This document shows positions 14,509 through 14,868 of a stretch of DNA of 14,868 nt, one piece after another. Position 1 is the stretch's first letter. Each line of letters starts with the position of its first letter. The translations under genes and the position numbers were made by a program. Source of the stretch: Clostridia bacterium (GTDB taxonomy: Bacteria; Bacillota; Clostridia; Oscillospirales; Acutalibacteraceae). The notes under the pieces are model-generated. The model saw nothing but the letters and a program-made list of their open reading frames with translations. It was not told where the DNA came from and did no database searches. The DNA is taken from positions 1-14,868 of the forward strand of contig JAGBSR010000133.1 of NCBI GenBank assembly GCA_017631745.1. Direction: 5' to 3'.

Positions 14509-14868
14509 ATGTCTCTCAGTATCAAAGTTATAACCTTCCCGTGCTTTTCGGCTAACTGCTATCTTGTAACCGACAGTCAGACAGGCGAAAGTCTGCTTAT
14601 AGACCCTGGCTCATACGGCGAAAGACAAAGGGAATATATAAAAGCTCAGGGCGTTGAACAGCTCAGATATATTCTGCTTACCCACGGCCACGACGACCAT
14701 ATGCTCGGCACCGAGAAATTCCGCGATGCCTTTGGCGGTGAGGTTGCCGTGCACTCTGCCGATGAAGAAAAGCTCTCAAGTGAGATGAAAAGTCTTTTTT
14801 CTTTCGGCGGTGACGGCAGAGCCTTTGCGTCTGCCAAAGCAGATATCATACTTTCAGACGGCAACAGA
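14509..14868 (+). CDS. Metallo-beta-lactamase-fold hydrolase (partial, 3' end missing)
   Basis: The first 120 residues are present and the gene runs off the window. The N-terminus fits a glyoxalase II-like hydrolase: FSANCYLV (13-20), LLIDPGS (29-35) and the metal-binding THGHDDH (58-64), where H59, H61, D63 and H64 match HxHxDH. ATG 14509 starts 4 bp after the dtd stop, with GGAAG at the end of dtd as a likely ribosome site, so it is co-transcribed and possibly coupled. An MBL-fold gene after dtd is frequent in Clostridia, often followed by hemZ and hisS. The substrate is unknown; thioester hydrolysis of the glyoxalase II kind is the usual guess. Confidence 0.88.
   Translation, partial: MSLSIKVITFPCFSANCYLVTDSQTGESLLIDPGSYGERQREYIKAQGVEQLRYILLTHGHDDHMLGTEKFRDAFGGEVAVHSADEEKLSSEMKSLFSFGGDGRAFASAKADIILSDGNR

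Overview
The window reads as a chromosomal segment of an anaerobic Firmicute of class Clostridia, most like the Oscillospiraceae/Ruminococcus group. This rests on the codon and amino-acid style, strong AGGAGG-type ribosome sites, SigA-type promoters, the recJ-rel-dtd-MBL gene order, and intergenic repeats of a kind I associate with gut Clostridia. The lineage is inferred, not proven. No rRNA, tRNA, CRISPR array, transposase or phage gene was found.

Layout. (1) Positions 1-607 hold no gene: two copies of a 126-bp perfect repeat 280 bp apart, then a TetR promoter. (2) Positions 608-3474 hold a TetR-family regulator facing a two-gene ABC exporter (ATPase plus large permease, 4-bp overlap) across a shared bidirectional terminator. 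(3) Positions 3475-4056 hold inverted copies of the same repeats and the nagB promoter, so the TetR/ABC cassette sits between inverted repeats, with a 21-bp direct repeat outside each end. (4) Positions 4057-5700 hold nagB, overlapped by 4 bp by a cytoplasmic-looking protein of three fibronectin-III-like repeats, then a strong terminator. (5) Positions 5743-9642 hold a promoter, a condensation-fold acyltransferase (alcohol acetyltransferase type), a zinc-ribbon six-helix membrane protein, and a RecQ helicase starting at TTG. (6) Positions 9649-14868 hold a promoter followed by recJ, rel ((p)ppGpp synthetase/hydrolase), dtd and a metallo-beta-lactamase-fold hydrolase cut off by the window end. 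This is the widespread Firmicute recJ-(apt)-rel-dtd neighbourhood without apt.

Two points stand out. rel is split by a one-base frameshift inside its HD hydrolase domain, so as written only a product lacking one metal-binding histidine could be made. The TetR/ABC region is bracketed by structured inverted repeats that could let it invert or move. No clearly new defence or biosynthetic system was found. The least understood genes are the FN3-repeat partner of nagB and the acyltransferase/zinc-ribbon pair.
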